From Flavobacterium sp. SCGC AAA160-P02 (lineage in GTDB: Bacteria > Bacteroidota > Bacteroidia > Flavobacteriales > Flavobacteriaceae): a stretch of DNA of 64,000 nt. The notes under the pieces are model-generated. The model saw only the letters and a program-made list of their open reading frames with translations. It was not told the DNA's origin and did not search any database. Positions 6,922-15,680 of the stretch are shown piece after piece. The stretch is from contig KB911135.1 of the NCBI GenBank assembly GCA_000383355.1, positions 962 to 64,961 on the forward strand, in the 5' to 3' direction. A program made the position numbers and the translations under genes. Position 1 is the stretch's first letter. The number at the start of each line of letters is the position of its first letter.

Positions 6922-8541
6922 ATGGCAATACTAGTAAATATGCCTCGCTTAAGTGACACCATGGAAGAAGGTGTTGTGGCAAAATGGTTAAAGCAAGTTG
7001 GCGATAAAATTGAAGAAGGAGATATTCTTGCTGAAATTGAAACTGACAAAGCAACTATGGAATTTGAATCTTTTAATGAAGGAACTTTATTGCATATTGG
7101 TGTTCAAGAAGGAGAAACATCTCCAGTAGATGTGCTTTTAGCCATTATTGGTGAAGAAGGAGAAGATATTTCAGAAATTTTGAATGGAGCAGCTGCAACT
7201 TCTCAAGAAGTAACATCTGAAGATACCACAAAAGAGATCTCTAAAGAGCAAAGCGATACCGCTATTCCTGAGGGAGTTCAGGTAATTTCGATGCCTAGAT
7301 TAAGTGATACCATGGAAGAAGGAACAGTAGCTTCTTGGTTAAAAAATATTGGTGACAAAATTGAAGAAGGAGATATTTTAGCCGAAATTGAAACAGATAA
7401 AGCTACCATGGAATTTGAATCTTTCTATGAAGGTGTTTTATTATATATTGGCGTTGGAGAAGGAGAAAGTGCAAAAGTAGATAGTTTATTAACTATCATA
7501 GGACCAGAAGGTACAGATGTGTCTGCACTAGTAACTGCTCATAAAGAAGGAACTATTTCATCAGACACAATTGAAACTACAACAGAAGCTTCAACTACTG
7601 AAACAGTTCAAATAGAAGAACAAACGGCTGAAGTTTCTAAATCAAATAATACTGGTGGAAGAATTTTTGCTTCTCCTCTTGCAAAGAAAATTGCAAAAGA
7701 TAAAGGTATTAACTTAGCAGATGTGAAAGGTTCTGGAGAAAATGGTAGAATTGTAAAAAAGGATGTAGAAAACTATACTCCTGCTGCTGCAGTAGAGGCA
7801 ACACCAACTCAAACAACCCAAACCGCAACTCCATTAGCAACTTACACACCCGTTGGCGAAGAGTTTTACGAAGAAGTAAAGAATTCTCAAATGCGTAAAG
7901 TAATTGCCAAACGTCTAGGAGAATCTAAATTTACTGCTCCACATTATTATCTTACTATAGAGTTAGATATGGACAGTGCAATTGCTTCTCGTAAAACAAT
8001 TAATGCTTTACCAGAAACTAAGGTATCTTTTAACGATATGATCGTAAAAGCTTGCGCTATGGCATTAAAAAAGCATCCTCAAGTAAATACTTCTTGGAAT
8101 GGAGATACAACTAGATACAATCATCATATTCATGTGGGGGTTGCTGTAGCCGTAGATGATGGTCTTTTAGTACCTGTCTTAAAATTTACAGATCAAATGA
8201 GTTTAACTCAAATTGGAAGCACTGTTCGTGATTTAGCAGGAAAAGCGAGAACTAAAAAAATTGCTCCTAACGAAATGGAAGGAAGCACATTCACTATTTC
8301 TAACTTAGGAATGTTTGGAATTCAAGAATTTACATCCATAATTAATCAGCCAAATTCAGCCATTTTATCAGTGGGAGCTATTGAGCAAAAACCAGTAGTA
8401 AAAGACGGTCTTATTGTTGTTGGTAATACAATGAAAGTAACTTTAGCTTGTGATCATAGAACCGTAGATGGTGCTACAGGGGCTCAATTCTTACAAACTG
8501 TAAGAGCTTATATTGAAAACCCTGTTACGATGTTAGCCTAG
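6922..8541 (+). CDS. pdhC: Pyruvate dehydrogenase E2 (dihydrolipoyllysine acetyltransferase)
   Basis: 539 residues. Order of domains: lipoyl domain 1 (1-77, lipoyl lysine Lys43 in ETDKATM), lipoyl domain 2 (119-196, Lys160), an Ala/Thr-rich linker, the peripheral-subunit-binding domain (about 249-286, FASPLAKKIAKDKG), another linker, and the catalytic acetyltransferase core (about 305-539) with the DHRTVDG motif, His512 and Asp516. It forms the core of the pyruvate dehydrogenase complex, making acetyl-CoA. The two lipoyl domains are nearly identical over long stretches, a sign of internal duplication or conversion. It follows pdhA and ends at a strong terminator. Confidence in the pyruvate specificity comes from the pdhA partner. 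Confidence 0.96.
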   Translation: MAILVNMPRLSDTMEEGVVAKWLKQVGDKIEEGDILAEIETDKATMEFESFNEGTLLHIGVQEGETSPVDVLLAIIGEEGEDISEILNGAAATSQEVTSEDTTKEISKEQSDTAIPEGVQVISMPRLSDTMEEGTVASWLKNIGDKIEEGDILAEIETDKATMEFESFYEGVLLYIGVGEGESAKVDSLLTIIGPEGTDVSALVTAHKEGTISSDTIETTTEASTTETVQIEEQTAEVSKSNNTGGRIFASPLAKKIAKDKGINLADVKGSGENGRIVKKDVENYTPAAAVEATPTQTTQTATPLATYTPVGEEFYEEVKNSQMRKVIAKRLGESKFTAPHYYLTIELDMDSAIASRKTINALPETKVSFNDMIVKACAMALKKHPQVNTSWNGDTTRYNHHIHVGVAVAVDDGLLVPVLKFTDQMSLTQIGSTVRDLAGKARTKKIAPNEMEGSTFTISNLGMFGIQEFTSIINQPNSAILSVGAIEQKPVVKDGLIVVGNTMKVTLACDHRTVDGATGAQFLQTVRAYIENPVTMLA

Positions 8542-8562
8542 AGTTTTAAAAAACCTAACCAT

Positions 8563-8598
8563 AAAAAAAACCTCTAGAAAATTCTAGAGGTTTTTTTT
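8563..8598. terminator. Bidirectional terminator between pdhC and the DUF6263 gene
   Basis: Stem CCTCTAGA / TCTAGAGG around an AAAT loop (8571-8590), with eight A before and eight T after it, so it works for both converging genes. Confidence 0.9.
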
Positions 8599-8616
8599 AT
8601 AATGTATTTTAAGAAA

Positions 8617-9351
8617 CTAGATTTTTGTAGTTGTAGTATTAGTTGTTGCAGTGATATCCATTCCTTGAGCAGAAATGGTTACTTCTAAAGTTGCGCTTGT
8701 TGGAACTCCACTACTAATATCAACTGTTGTTTTTCCTTTAATAGAACCAGTTCCTGCACCACTAACCTTTCCTGAAACATCTAAAATAACAACTCCATTG
8801 GCAATGCTACTTACCGAAAAGGTAGTACTCATTGTCATTCCTTGATTGTTTTTTTCAGAAGTCCAAGAAGAACCAACAGTTACTTTTTCTTTAGGATAAT
8901 TAATTGTATTTGAACTAGTAGTTAGTTGCTCCATCCCAGGAATGCTTGGCTCTACCTTAGTTTCAATCATATTTCCCATTCTATCTTGTGACGTATAAAT
9001 GGTAGCTTTCATCATTGGATCAAACTGAGATTTCATCATTTGCCCCATCTGATCTAGTTCTTCATCTTTCTTATTAGAATCATAACTCATAGTCATGCCT
9101 CCTTGCATCATATCCATTACAACAGCTGTTATTTGAGATTCTGTTTTAATGTTTTCTGCTGCTACTTCTGTGACAATCATTCCCATGGTCATTTTCATAT
9201 TCATTCCACCCTGCATTCCTGTACTCTGTTTAGAATCTACAGAAACAAGATAGCTATCTCCTTTGGTATAGTTTAAACGTAACAAAACAGATTCTTGAGC
9301 TGTTGCAGATAATGTTGTAATAACTAATAATGCAATAAGTACTTTTTTCAT
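8617..9351 (-). CDS. Secreted DUF6263-type protein
   Basis: I place the start at the ATG ending at 9351, not at the in-frame codon at 9393. It gives a clean signal peptide (KKVLIALLVITTLSATAQ), and it leaves a 17-bp gap to the upstream E2 gene, where the longer reading would overlap it. The mature protein (about 225 residues) is Met- and Thr-rich with many beta strands. Segments such as LRLNYTKGDSYLVSVD near the start and GTGSIKGKTTVDISSGVPTS near the end match the DUF6263 family as I remember it, whose function is unknown. It lies downstream of a 2-oxoacid dehydrogenase E2 on the same strand, but nothing links the functions. Confidence 0.7.
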   Translation of the reverse strand: MKKVLIALLVITTLSATAQESVLLRLNYTKGDSYLVSVDSKQSTGMQGGMNMKMTMGMIVTEVAAENIKTESQITAVVMDMMQGGMTMSYDSNKKDEELDQMGQMMKSQFDPMMKATIYTSQDRMGNMIETKVEPSIPGMEQLTTSSNTINYPKEKVTVGSSWTSEKNNQGMTMSTTFSVSSIANGVVILDVSGKVSGAGTGSIKGKTTVDISSGVPTSATLEVTISAQGMDITATTNTTTTKI

Positions 9352-9368
9352 TTTTTTTATTTTATTTA

Positions 9369-10688
9369 TTAAAATTCTTGATTTATGTCCCAAGCTTCTA
9401 GAGTTTCTTTTAATGTTTTAATAAACATACCACCCAATGCACCGTTTACGACTCTATGGTCATAAGAATGAGACACAAACATCTTTTGCCTGATTCCAAT
9501 AAAATCTCCTTCTACTGTTTCTATTACAGCAGGAACTTTTCGAATAGCACCTAAAGCCAAAATAGCAACCTGTGGTTGATTTATAATTGGAGTTCCCATT
9601 ACAGATCCAAAACTTCCAACATTAGTTACAGTGTAGGTTCCTCCTTGAATTTCGTCTGGTTTTAACTGATTATTTCTTGCTCTAGCTGCCAAATCATTTA
9701 CTTGTTTGGTCATACCAACTAAGTTTAATTGATCTGCATTTTTTATGACTGGTACAATTAAATTACCGTCTGGAAGCGCCGCTGCCATTCCTAAATTAAT
9801 ATCTTTCTTTTTAATAATGGTATCTCCCTGCACAGCAATATTAATCATTGGAAACTTCTTAATGGTAGTAGCTACCGCGTGCATTAATATTGGTGTAAAA
9901 GTTAATTTCTCTCCTTCTCTGGCAAAATATGCATCTTTTACGCTAGCTCGCCATTTTACAATATTTGTAACATCTATTTCAATAAATGATTGAACATGAG
10001 CAGATGTTTGAACAGAAGCTACCATGTGCTTAGAAACCAATTTACCCATACGAGTCATTTCTATGATTTCATCTCCACCATTCACAGATACTGGAGCTGG
10101 CTTTACAACTTCTTTAATAGCTGGTGAAATAGCTGAAGGTTTTAACACCTCTGACACCCCTACTGACTGTGTGTTAGTTCTATTTTCTATATAGGAAAGA
10201 ATATCGTTTTTAGTAACTCTTCCATCTTTACCTGTTCCTAAAATCATTTCTAATTGCTCCATAGACAAGCCTTCCGTTTCTGCAATTTTTCTTACCAAAG
10301 GCGAAAAGAATTTTCCTGATTCTGATGTTTTAGATATGGGGGTATTGGTAACTTCTACAGCAGCTTCAACAGTCTTCTCTAACTGAGTTATCTGTGCTGC
10401 TATTTCTTGTGTTTCTGGGCTCGATTGATTTTCTATAACATTATCTGAAGATGTTTCAATAATAGCAATAGTCTGGCCAACTCCTACAACAGCATCTTTA
10501 TCAAATAAAATTTCTACAAGTGTACCTTCTACTTCACTAGGAACCTCAGAATCTACTTTATCTGTTGCAATTTCTACAATTGCTTCATCTAACTCTATCA
10601 TGTCTCCAACTTCTTTTAACCAAGAGGTAATGGTTGCTTCTGCAACGCTTTCTCCCATCTTGGGTAATTTTAATTCGAACTTAGCCAT
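9369..10688 (-). CDS. 2-oxo acid dehydrogenase E2 (branched-chain type dihydrolipoyl acyltransferase)
   Basis: 439 residues from the ATG ending at 10688 (MAKFELKLPKMGES is the family start; an upstream in-frame ATG at 10748 would add 20 unlikely residues). Domains: one lipoyl domain (1-78, Lys44 in ATDKVDS), a peripheral-subunit-binding domain (about 146-185, FFSPLVRKIAETEG), and the acyltransferase core. The core motif is DHRVVNG: His411 is kept but the usual Asp is Asn415. The GES motif and ATDKVDSEVPSE are typical of branched-chain 2-oxoacid or 2-oxoglutarate E2 enzymes. No E1 or E3 is adjacent. It probably serves branched-chain keto acid oxidation; the substrate is not certain. Confidence 0.9.
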   Translation of the reverse strand: MAKFELKLPKMGESVAEATITSWLKEVGDMIELDEAIVEIATDKVDSEVPSEVEGTLVEILFDKDAVVGVGQTIAIIETSSDNVIENQSSPETQEIAAQITQLEKTVEAAVEVTNTPISKTSESGKFFSPLVRKIAETEGLSMEQLEMILGTGKDGRVTKNDILSYIENRTNTQSVGVSEVLKPSAISPAIKEVVKPAPVSVNGGDEIIEMTRMGKLVSKHMVASVQTSAHVQSFIEIDVTNIVKWRASVKDAYFAREGEKLTFTPILMHAVATTIKKFPMINIAVQGDTIIKKKDINLGMAAALPDGNLIVPVIKNADQLNLVGMTKQVNDLAARARNNQLKPDEIQGGTYTVTNVGSFGSVMGTPIINQPQVAILALGAIRKVPAVIETVEGDFIGIRQKMFVSHSYDHRVVNGALGGMFIKTLKETLEAWDINQEF

Positions 10689-10930
10689 TGTTATTCGGTT
10701 TTGAGATTGCAAAAATACGAAAATCAATGATTGATTACTAGTTTTCATTACTGAAAATAACCTTAAAAATTATTAGTATTTGTGTTATTCGCAAAGTAAT
10801 AAGCAAACAAATGAATTATACAGTAAAAGAGTCTTTATTTAAAGTAAATAATTGTTAATTTGATAATTTATTAGCTATTTTTTTAGTTCCTGAAAAAGCT
10901 TTTAAAAGTTTAGCATCTTCTCCATCTTCA

Positions 10931-13126
10931 TTAAATAGATATGGTGAGTATGTTTAGTTTATCATTTAACTCTTCTAAGAGAATATTTTTTATTTCCTTA
11001 GTTTGGTTTAGTTCACCAAAATTACGAAAAACGGTAACTTTTAAATACACTGGTAAAGTAATGTCACCAGTTATCTTACCAAGATATGAAATATTAAACA
11101 ACCATTCTCCTTTGTCCTTAGAAGCAATAAAAAACTCTTCTAAACCAAAACCTTGCTGTTTCTCTTTTAAAATCCTATTAGGTTCAGCTTTCTTGGTATG
11201 AGACCATGTGAAATATCTTTTCTGAGGGTTTACAATCTGTAAATCAAATTCTGCATCAAAAGCATTCCACTCAAACACTATTCTTGTCTTAAATTTTATA
11301 TTGTTAGTATATAATTCTGGTATTAAATTTGGTTTTAATTTATTTTTGTGGAGAGCTACTAAATTTTTGTATTCATAATTAATTGTCTTTTTTAACCCAG
11401 AGAAGCTACCTACTTTATCATATCCGTTCTCGTCAATAATATTATATATCTGTTGAGCTTTTTTATATTCTTTTCTTTCGATGTTATTTAAAGCTAAATT
11501 TCGATATAGTTGTGAATTTTCTGGATATATTTTAACTGCTCTTTGATATATAAGATTAGCCTCATCAAACATTTTATATTCTTCATATCTATAAACTAAA
11601 GCAAGTAATGTCTCTAATTCACCCCCTTCTTTTAGTTCCAAAACATTAGACAATATTCTTTTAAGCATATACGGGTTGTTCCAGTTTTTAAAATAAATAG
11701 CTACATTCATAAAAAACTCTGAAGTCTTTCCATATTTTTTTCTTTGAACTAAATAATTAGAATATGCCTCCTCAATAGTCTTAGACGTTTGTAGAGCTTT
11801 TACATAAGGTTTACCTGTTAAAGATGATGATAAAAAATTTGCATCTTCATTATAAGTTGGTGTAGTTCCTAATTCAATATCTTTTTTCACTTTGCCTCTG
11901 CCAGATGGAGTTCCTGTTTTTGTTGTTATTAACAAAACACCATTTGCTCCCCTTGTTCCATATTTGTTAGTAGCTGCTAATCCTTTTAGATAGGTAATAT
12001 TTTTAATATTATCTGGATTAATAAAATCAGTTGGAGACACATAACCAGTTTCAGCTACGTCATTTGTAACTCCAGAATTACTTTGTGCTAGAGGAACTCC
12101 ATCTAAAACGATTAATCCATATTGATTTCCATTTATAGTCATATTATTTCCTCTTCCAATAAACTGACTTAAATCGACTCTTGTTTGTGCTGTATTATTT
12201 TGAATTTTTAATCCAGAAAATTGTCCTTTAACTGCCTGCTTAACATCTGTATCCAATGGAGAAATGTCTTTTTCTCCTATAGATTGAATTGAATAACCAA
12301 TCTTATTTTTATTCTCTAAGGTATTTCCTGTATTTACCCGCTCTTTTAATTCAGATACTATAACAATATCATCCAGTATTTGAGTTCCATCAGTAAGTAA
12401 AACATCTTTAATCACATTTTTTTTTGCTAAGACTCGTAAGGTATTCTTACCAGGATAACTGAACAATAACATGTCTTCTTTAGGAAGTTTTATTGAATAC
12501 TCTCCTTTATCATTTGTAATCACTCTCTTCTTACTAAGTTTAGCAACGACATTCACTCCACCTAAAGGTCCTGTAATATCTTGTACAATGCCGCTCATGG
12601 AAATAACAAGATTCTGTTTAGTCTTTTTGAATTCCTTTTCACTTAGGTCAAAATAGAGACCTTTTGATAATTCAGCTACCTTTTTTAAATTAATTTTATT
12701 AGAATCTTGTAAACTTGAAATTATCTTAACCGGTTTTAAAAACACTTTAGGAAAATCATCAATAAACCCATTTCCATCTGTAAAAAATAAAATCTCATCA
12801 CCTACTGTAATCTCTTTAAGAGTTTCAAAAGAAGAAGCACCGTCGTAAACTGTATTTATCAATTCCTTTTTTAACAACACCCAATTACCATTGCTTACTT
12901 CAAAAGATTGATTTAAGATAATGTCATTACTAAATTTAATTAAATTTATTGTGAGATTGGTATTCGTTTTAAAATAGGAGTTTAAAAACCCCATCTCATT
13001 TGATAGTTCTTTATCTGCCATACTAAAAGAAGTATCCCACAACAGTGTTACTTTTTTAGCTTTCTCTTGACAATTTGCTGACAATGAAATAAACAGAACT
13101 AGAAGAATAACTATATATTTTTTCAT
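10931..13126 (-). CDS. Secreted chimera: vWA-like, carboxypeptidase-regulatory, TonB plug, TPR and C-terminal beta domain
   Basis: 731 residues with a signal peptide (1-19). Residues 25-175 resemble a von Willebrand A domain: LLWDTSFSM gives a DxSxS-like metal site and EILFFTDGNG follows. Residues 176-255 are a CarboxypepD-regulatory-like beta sandwich (SGIVQDITGPLGGVNVVAKL). Residues 265-405 are a SusC/RagA-type TonB plug domain (VLDGVPL and KYGTRGANGVLLITTK). Residues about 430-600 are helical TPR-like repeats (ALNNIERKEYKKAQQIYN), and 615-731 form a beta-rich domain resembling DUF2135. There is no 22-strand barrel, so it cannot be a TonB-dependent transporter by itself. It begins 36 bp after hemF on the same strand and may be read with the hem run. 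Function unknown. Confidence 0.75.
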   Translation of the reverse strand: MKKYIVILLVLFISLSANCQEKAKKVTLLWDTSFSMADKELSNEMGFLNSYFKTNTNLTINLIKFSNDIILNQSFEVSNGNWVLLKKELINTVYDGASSFETLKEITVGDEILFFTDGNGFIDDFPKVFLKPVKIISSLQDSNKINLKKVAELSKGLYFDLSEKEFKKTKQNLVISMSGIVQDITGPLGGVNVVAKLSKKRVITNDKGEYSIKLPKEDMLLFSYPGKNTLRVLAKKNVIKDVLLTDGTQILDDIVIVSELKERVNTGNTLENKNKIGYSIQSIGEKDISPLDTDVKQAVKGQFSGLKIQNNTAQTRVDLSQFIGRGNNMTINGNQYGLIVLDGVPLAQSNSGVTNDVAETGYVSPTDFINPDNIKNITYLKGLAATNKYGTRGANGVLLITTKTGTPSGRGKVKKDIELGTTPTYNEDANFLSSSLTGKPYVKALQTSKTIEEAYSNYLVQRKKYGKTSEFFMNVAIYFKNWNNPYMLKRILSNVLELKEGGELETLLALVYRYEEYKMFDEANLIYQRAVKIYPENSQLYRNLALNNIERKEYKKAQQIYNIIDENGYDKVGSFSGLKKTINYEYKNLVALHKNKLKPNLIPELYTNNIKFKTRIVFEWNAFDAEFDLQIVNPQKRYFTWSHTKKAEPNRILKEKQQGFGLEEFFIASKDKGEWLFNISYLGKITGDITLPVYLKVTVFRNFGELNQTKEIKNILLEELNDKLNILTISI

Positions 13127-13162
13127 ATTTTTTTTTTGATATATAAAATTAATAAAAAATGA

Positions 13163-14065
13163 TTAAACCCACTCTTTAGGATTTGTTAAAACAGCAATTA
13201 ATCTTTCTTCTTCTGATTCTTTCTCTGGATGATGATTGTATTTCCATTGAACTACTGGTGGCAAACTCATTAAAATACTTTCAATTCTTCCATTGGTTTT
13301 TAGGCCAAATAAGGTTCCTCTATCGTGAACCAAGTTAAATTCTACATAACGTCCTCTTCGTATTTCTTGCCAATCTTTTTGTGAAATAGTGAAGGGAATA
13401 TCTTTTCGTTTCTGAACAATTGGGAGGTAACTCTCCAGAAAACTCGCACCTACTGCTGTTACAAAATTATATCTATCTAAAATTGTAAAAGAATTTGTTG
13501 CTTTTAGATAATCAAAGAATAATCCTCCTAAACCACGAGCTTCTTCTCTATGCGTATTCCAAAAATAGTCATCACAGTTCTTTTTAAATGTTGAATAAAA
13601 ATCTGGACTATAACTATCACATACATTTTTACAAACCGTATGAAAGTGAATAGCATCTTCATCAAACAAATAATAAGGTGTTAAATCTTGCCCTCCACCA
13701 AACCATTGCGTGACCATTTTCCCTGTTGTATCATACATTTCAAAATATCGCCAATTTGCGTGAACTGTTGGAATCATTGGGTTAATAGGGTGTAAAACCA
13801 AACTTAATCCACAGGCAAAAAAAGTACCTTCGTCTGCATTAAATTGTTTTCTTAATACCTCTGGTAATTCTCCATGTACAGCTGAAATATTAACGCCTCC
13901 TTTTTCAAAAATAGCACCGTTTTCAATGACACGAGTTCTTCCGCCACCACCTTCTTGTCGTTGCCAAATATCTTCTTTAAACTTTGCAAGGCCATCAACT
14001 TCTTCTATTTTAGAAGTAATACTATCTTGTAAGTTTTCTATATGCTTATAAAACTGATCTTTCAT
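13163..14065 (-). CDS. hemF: Oxygen-dependent coproporphyrinogen III oxidase
   Basis: 300 residues, the usual HemF length. It decarboxylates two propionates of coproporphyrinogen III to vinyl groups using O2, a late step of haem synthesis in the cytoplasm. Family signatures: GGGGRTRVIENGAIFEKGGV (about 40-59), HANWRYFE, WFGGGQDLTPYYL, and FNLVHDRGTLFGL near the C terminus. It is the last hem gene of the minus-strand run, 7 bp after the EI24-like gene. Together with hemJ it makes the end of the pathway suited to aerobic growth. No hemN or hemZ gene for an anaerobic route is in the window. Confidence 0.97.
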   Translation of the reverse strand: MKDQFYKHIENLQDSITSKIEEVDGLAKFKEDIWQRQEGGGGRTRVIENGAIFEKGGVNISAVHGELPEVLRKQFNADEGTFFACGLSLVLHPINPMIPTVHANWRYFEMYDTTGKMVTQWFGGGQDLTPYYLFDEDAIHFHTVCKNVCDSYSPDFYSTFKKNCDDYFWNTHREEARGLGGLFFDYLKATNSFTILDRYNFVTAVGASFLESYLPIVQKRKDIPFTISQKDWQEIRRGRYVEFNLVHDRGTLFGLKTNGRIESILMSLPPVVQWKYNHHPEKESEEERLIAVLTNPKEWV

Positions 14066-14072
14066 ACTTGCT

Positions 14073-14807
14073 TTAGTCTTCGTTCATTAATTTAACTGTT
14101 GCTATTGTTGCTGCTGTTACAGAAAAAGGGAGTACTAAAATAACTCCAATAAAAGGGATCAATAAAAACAACATAAATACAAGCCCATTGCCTATGGCTA
14201 CTCCTCTATTTTTCTTTACAAATAGAATACTTTTTTGATAGCTAAAATATCTTTCTAAGGTATAATCCATATTTCCAAAACCAGCGAAATACGCTTGCAT
14301 TAAAAATAATAAGATTGCCGAAAACAATCCAATCACAGGGATAAACACCAGCAATAAAATTGGAATTGATAATAGCAGTTCTCTGAATAAGTTTCTACTA
14401 CTAATCTTTATTCCTCTTCGTAAAAGACCCGAAGATGAAGTTGTTTTTACCTGCGAAACCACTCCTCTAAAATCATCTTCTATTTTCTTAGAAATTGGCC
14501 CCATAAAAGGAGCAGAAAGTGCCATAATAATATGCTTAAAAGAAATGAAACCTATCAGTACAATTAGTAAACCACTAAATACTCTGCTAATAGTATTAAA
14601 AGTTTCCTTACCAAAATCCCAAGTCCAAAAACTAGCAATATAACTCCCTACAGGGTCAGAAAAAGCATAGGATACAAACACAATTAATAAAAATACAGCC
14701 AAGCTGATAAGCATAGGAATCGCAAAGAATTTCCAAAGCTTTAAACGAGATATGGTCTCGTAGGCTTCAAAGTAAGCGGCACATCCTTTTAAAACTGCTT
14801 TTATCAT
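14073..14807 (-). CDS. EI24 / CysZ-like membrane protein
   Basis: 244 residues with four main hydrophobic segments (about 27-50, 76-103, 138-163, 205-232). The conserved loop HIIMALSAPFMGPISKKIED and the N-terminal motif GCAAYFEAYETISR are those of the EI24 domain family (etoposide-induced 2.4 / CysZ). Proteobacterial CysZ carries sulfate; the Bacteroidota members are uncharacterised. It lies between the tautomerase-like gene (5 bp) and hemF (7 bp), tightly inside the hem run, so it is co-transcribed with haem genes. A transport role linked to haem or its precursors is possible but only inferred from position. Confidence 0.82.
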   Translation of the reverse strand: MIKAVLKGCAAYFEAYETISRLKLWKFFAIPMLISLAVFLLIVFVSYAFSDPVGSYIASFWTWDFGKETFNTISRVFSGLLIVLIGFISFKHIIMALSAPFMGPISKKIEDDFRGVVSQVKTTSSSGLLRRGIKISSRNLFRELLLSIPILLLVFIPVIGLFSAILLFLMQAYFAGFGNMDYTLERYFSYQKSILFVKKNRGVAIGNGLVFMLFLLIPFIGVILVLPFSVTAATIATVKLMNED

Positions 14808-14812
14808 CTCTT

Positions 14813-15157
14813 TTAAAGCATCGTTTTATTAATGTAAGACGATTTTTCAAAATCTCTTATGTTTATTGAGATAATTGGCACCTCTGGAAATAATTGATTT
14901 AATTTTGAGACAATTTCTTTGGAGAGGAATACTTTTTGTTCTTCTGTTCTTCCTTCCATGATAGTACCAAATACATGTATAAAATCTGAATCTCCTCCCA
15001 ATACCAAAGAATATTTAAAAGGGTTTAAACGAACTTTTATAGCATCTCTTTTAAAAAGACCGGTAGAAAAAGCCGTCTCAAAAATTTCTCCTATGAGTTC
15101 TTTTGGGTCTTTTAATTCTAATATTTTCTCTGTGCAATCTACTACAAAATGTGGCAT
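14813..15157 (-). CDS. 5-carboxymethyl-2-hydroxymuconate isomerase-like protein (tautomerase superfamily)
   Basis: 114 residues beginning Met-Pro-His-Phe, so a processed N-terminal Pro is available as the catalytic base, as in the 4-oxalocrotonate tautomerase / CHMI superfamily. The sequence LGGDSDFIHVFGTIMEGRTE matches HpaF/CHMI-type proteins. The annotated family reaction belongs to homoprotocatechuate breakdown, but no hpa gene is nearby; it sits inside the hem run, 5 bp before the EI24-like gene. The true substrate is probably different. In the tautomerase fold, three or six subunits usually assemble in a ring. Confidence 0.75.
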   Translation of the reverse strand: MPHFVVDCTEKILELKDPKELIGEIFETAFSTGLFKRDAIKVRLNPFKYSLVLGGDSDFIHVFGTIMEGRTEEQKVFLSKEIVSKLNQLFPEVPIISINIRDFEKSSYINKTML

Positions 15158-15191
15158 TTTTTAATTTTTAACTAATTTCTAATCATTACTT

Positions 15192-15680
15192 TTAGCTTTC
15201 AAGATACACTAATTGCGTTGGATAGTTTACAACATCTTTTATAGAAACTATTAAAACGGCCTGTTGTAATTGTTTTTTCACAAAAGGTATCCATTGTTTG
15301 TAATCTTTATGGGTTGTGTTTAGAAACATCTCCCTGCCAATATAGTTATTATGAAGATCCATTGTTTTGGCTAGCTCTTCATTAGGTGCAAAATCTTCAT
15401 GCCAATCTGTAAACTCTTTAGTCCATAAAATAATTTCGTAGTTGTTTTTTGAAAATCGACTACATTCTTTTGCAATAAAAATATTCCATAAGGCATGACG
15501 GAAAGCATTGCCTTTATTATGAAAACCATGAGTGTTGGGAAATTCTTTTTGAGAAACTCTTACAGCATTAAAAGTGGCTATTACTGTAGAAATCATAAAA
15601 ACTGGATGTTTAAAAAAAAACAATAGCACGCTTTTTAGTTGCTTAAAACGAACTCCTTTTATGACATCCCATACAAACAT
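15192..15680 (-). CDS. DUF6973-like protein inside the hem run
   Basis: 162 residues. Residues 26-44 are weakly hydrophobic. The conserved centre is NKGNAFRHALWNIFIAKE, then WTKEFTDWHEDF and MDLHNNYIGREM. Those His, Asp, Asn and Arg residues recur in a family I recall as DUF6973, with the pattern AFRHAxWN ... FTDxHE ... MDLHNNxxGR. The pattern looks like a metal or nucleotide-binding helical protein, but no activity is known to me. It starts 1 bp after the hemE stop codon, so it is co-transcribed with hemE and perhaps translationally coupled to it. Confidence 0.65.
   Translation of the reverse strand: MFVWDVIKGVRFKQLKSVLLFFFKHPVFMISTVIATFNAVRVSQKEFPNTHGFHNKGNAFRHALWNIFIAKECSRFSKNNYEIILWTKEFTDWHEDFAPNEELAKTMDLHNNYIGREMFLNTTHKDYKQWIPFVKKQLQQAVLIVSIKDVVNYPTQLVYLES

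Noticed and set aside
10931..13126. TonB-dependent receptor
   Set aside because: A plug domain is present but the long beta barrel is absent; the C-terminal half is TPR and one beta domain.
14813..15157. Homoprotocatechuate degradation enzyme
   Set aside because: No other gene of that pathway is nearby; it sits in the hem run, so only the fold family is claimed.
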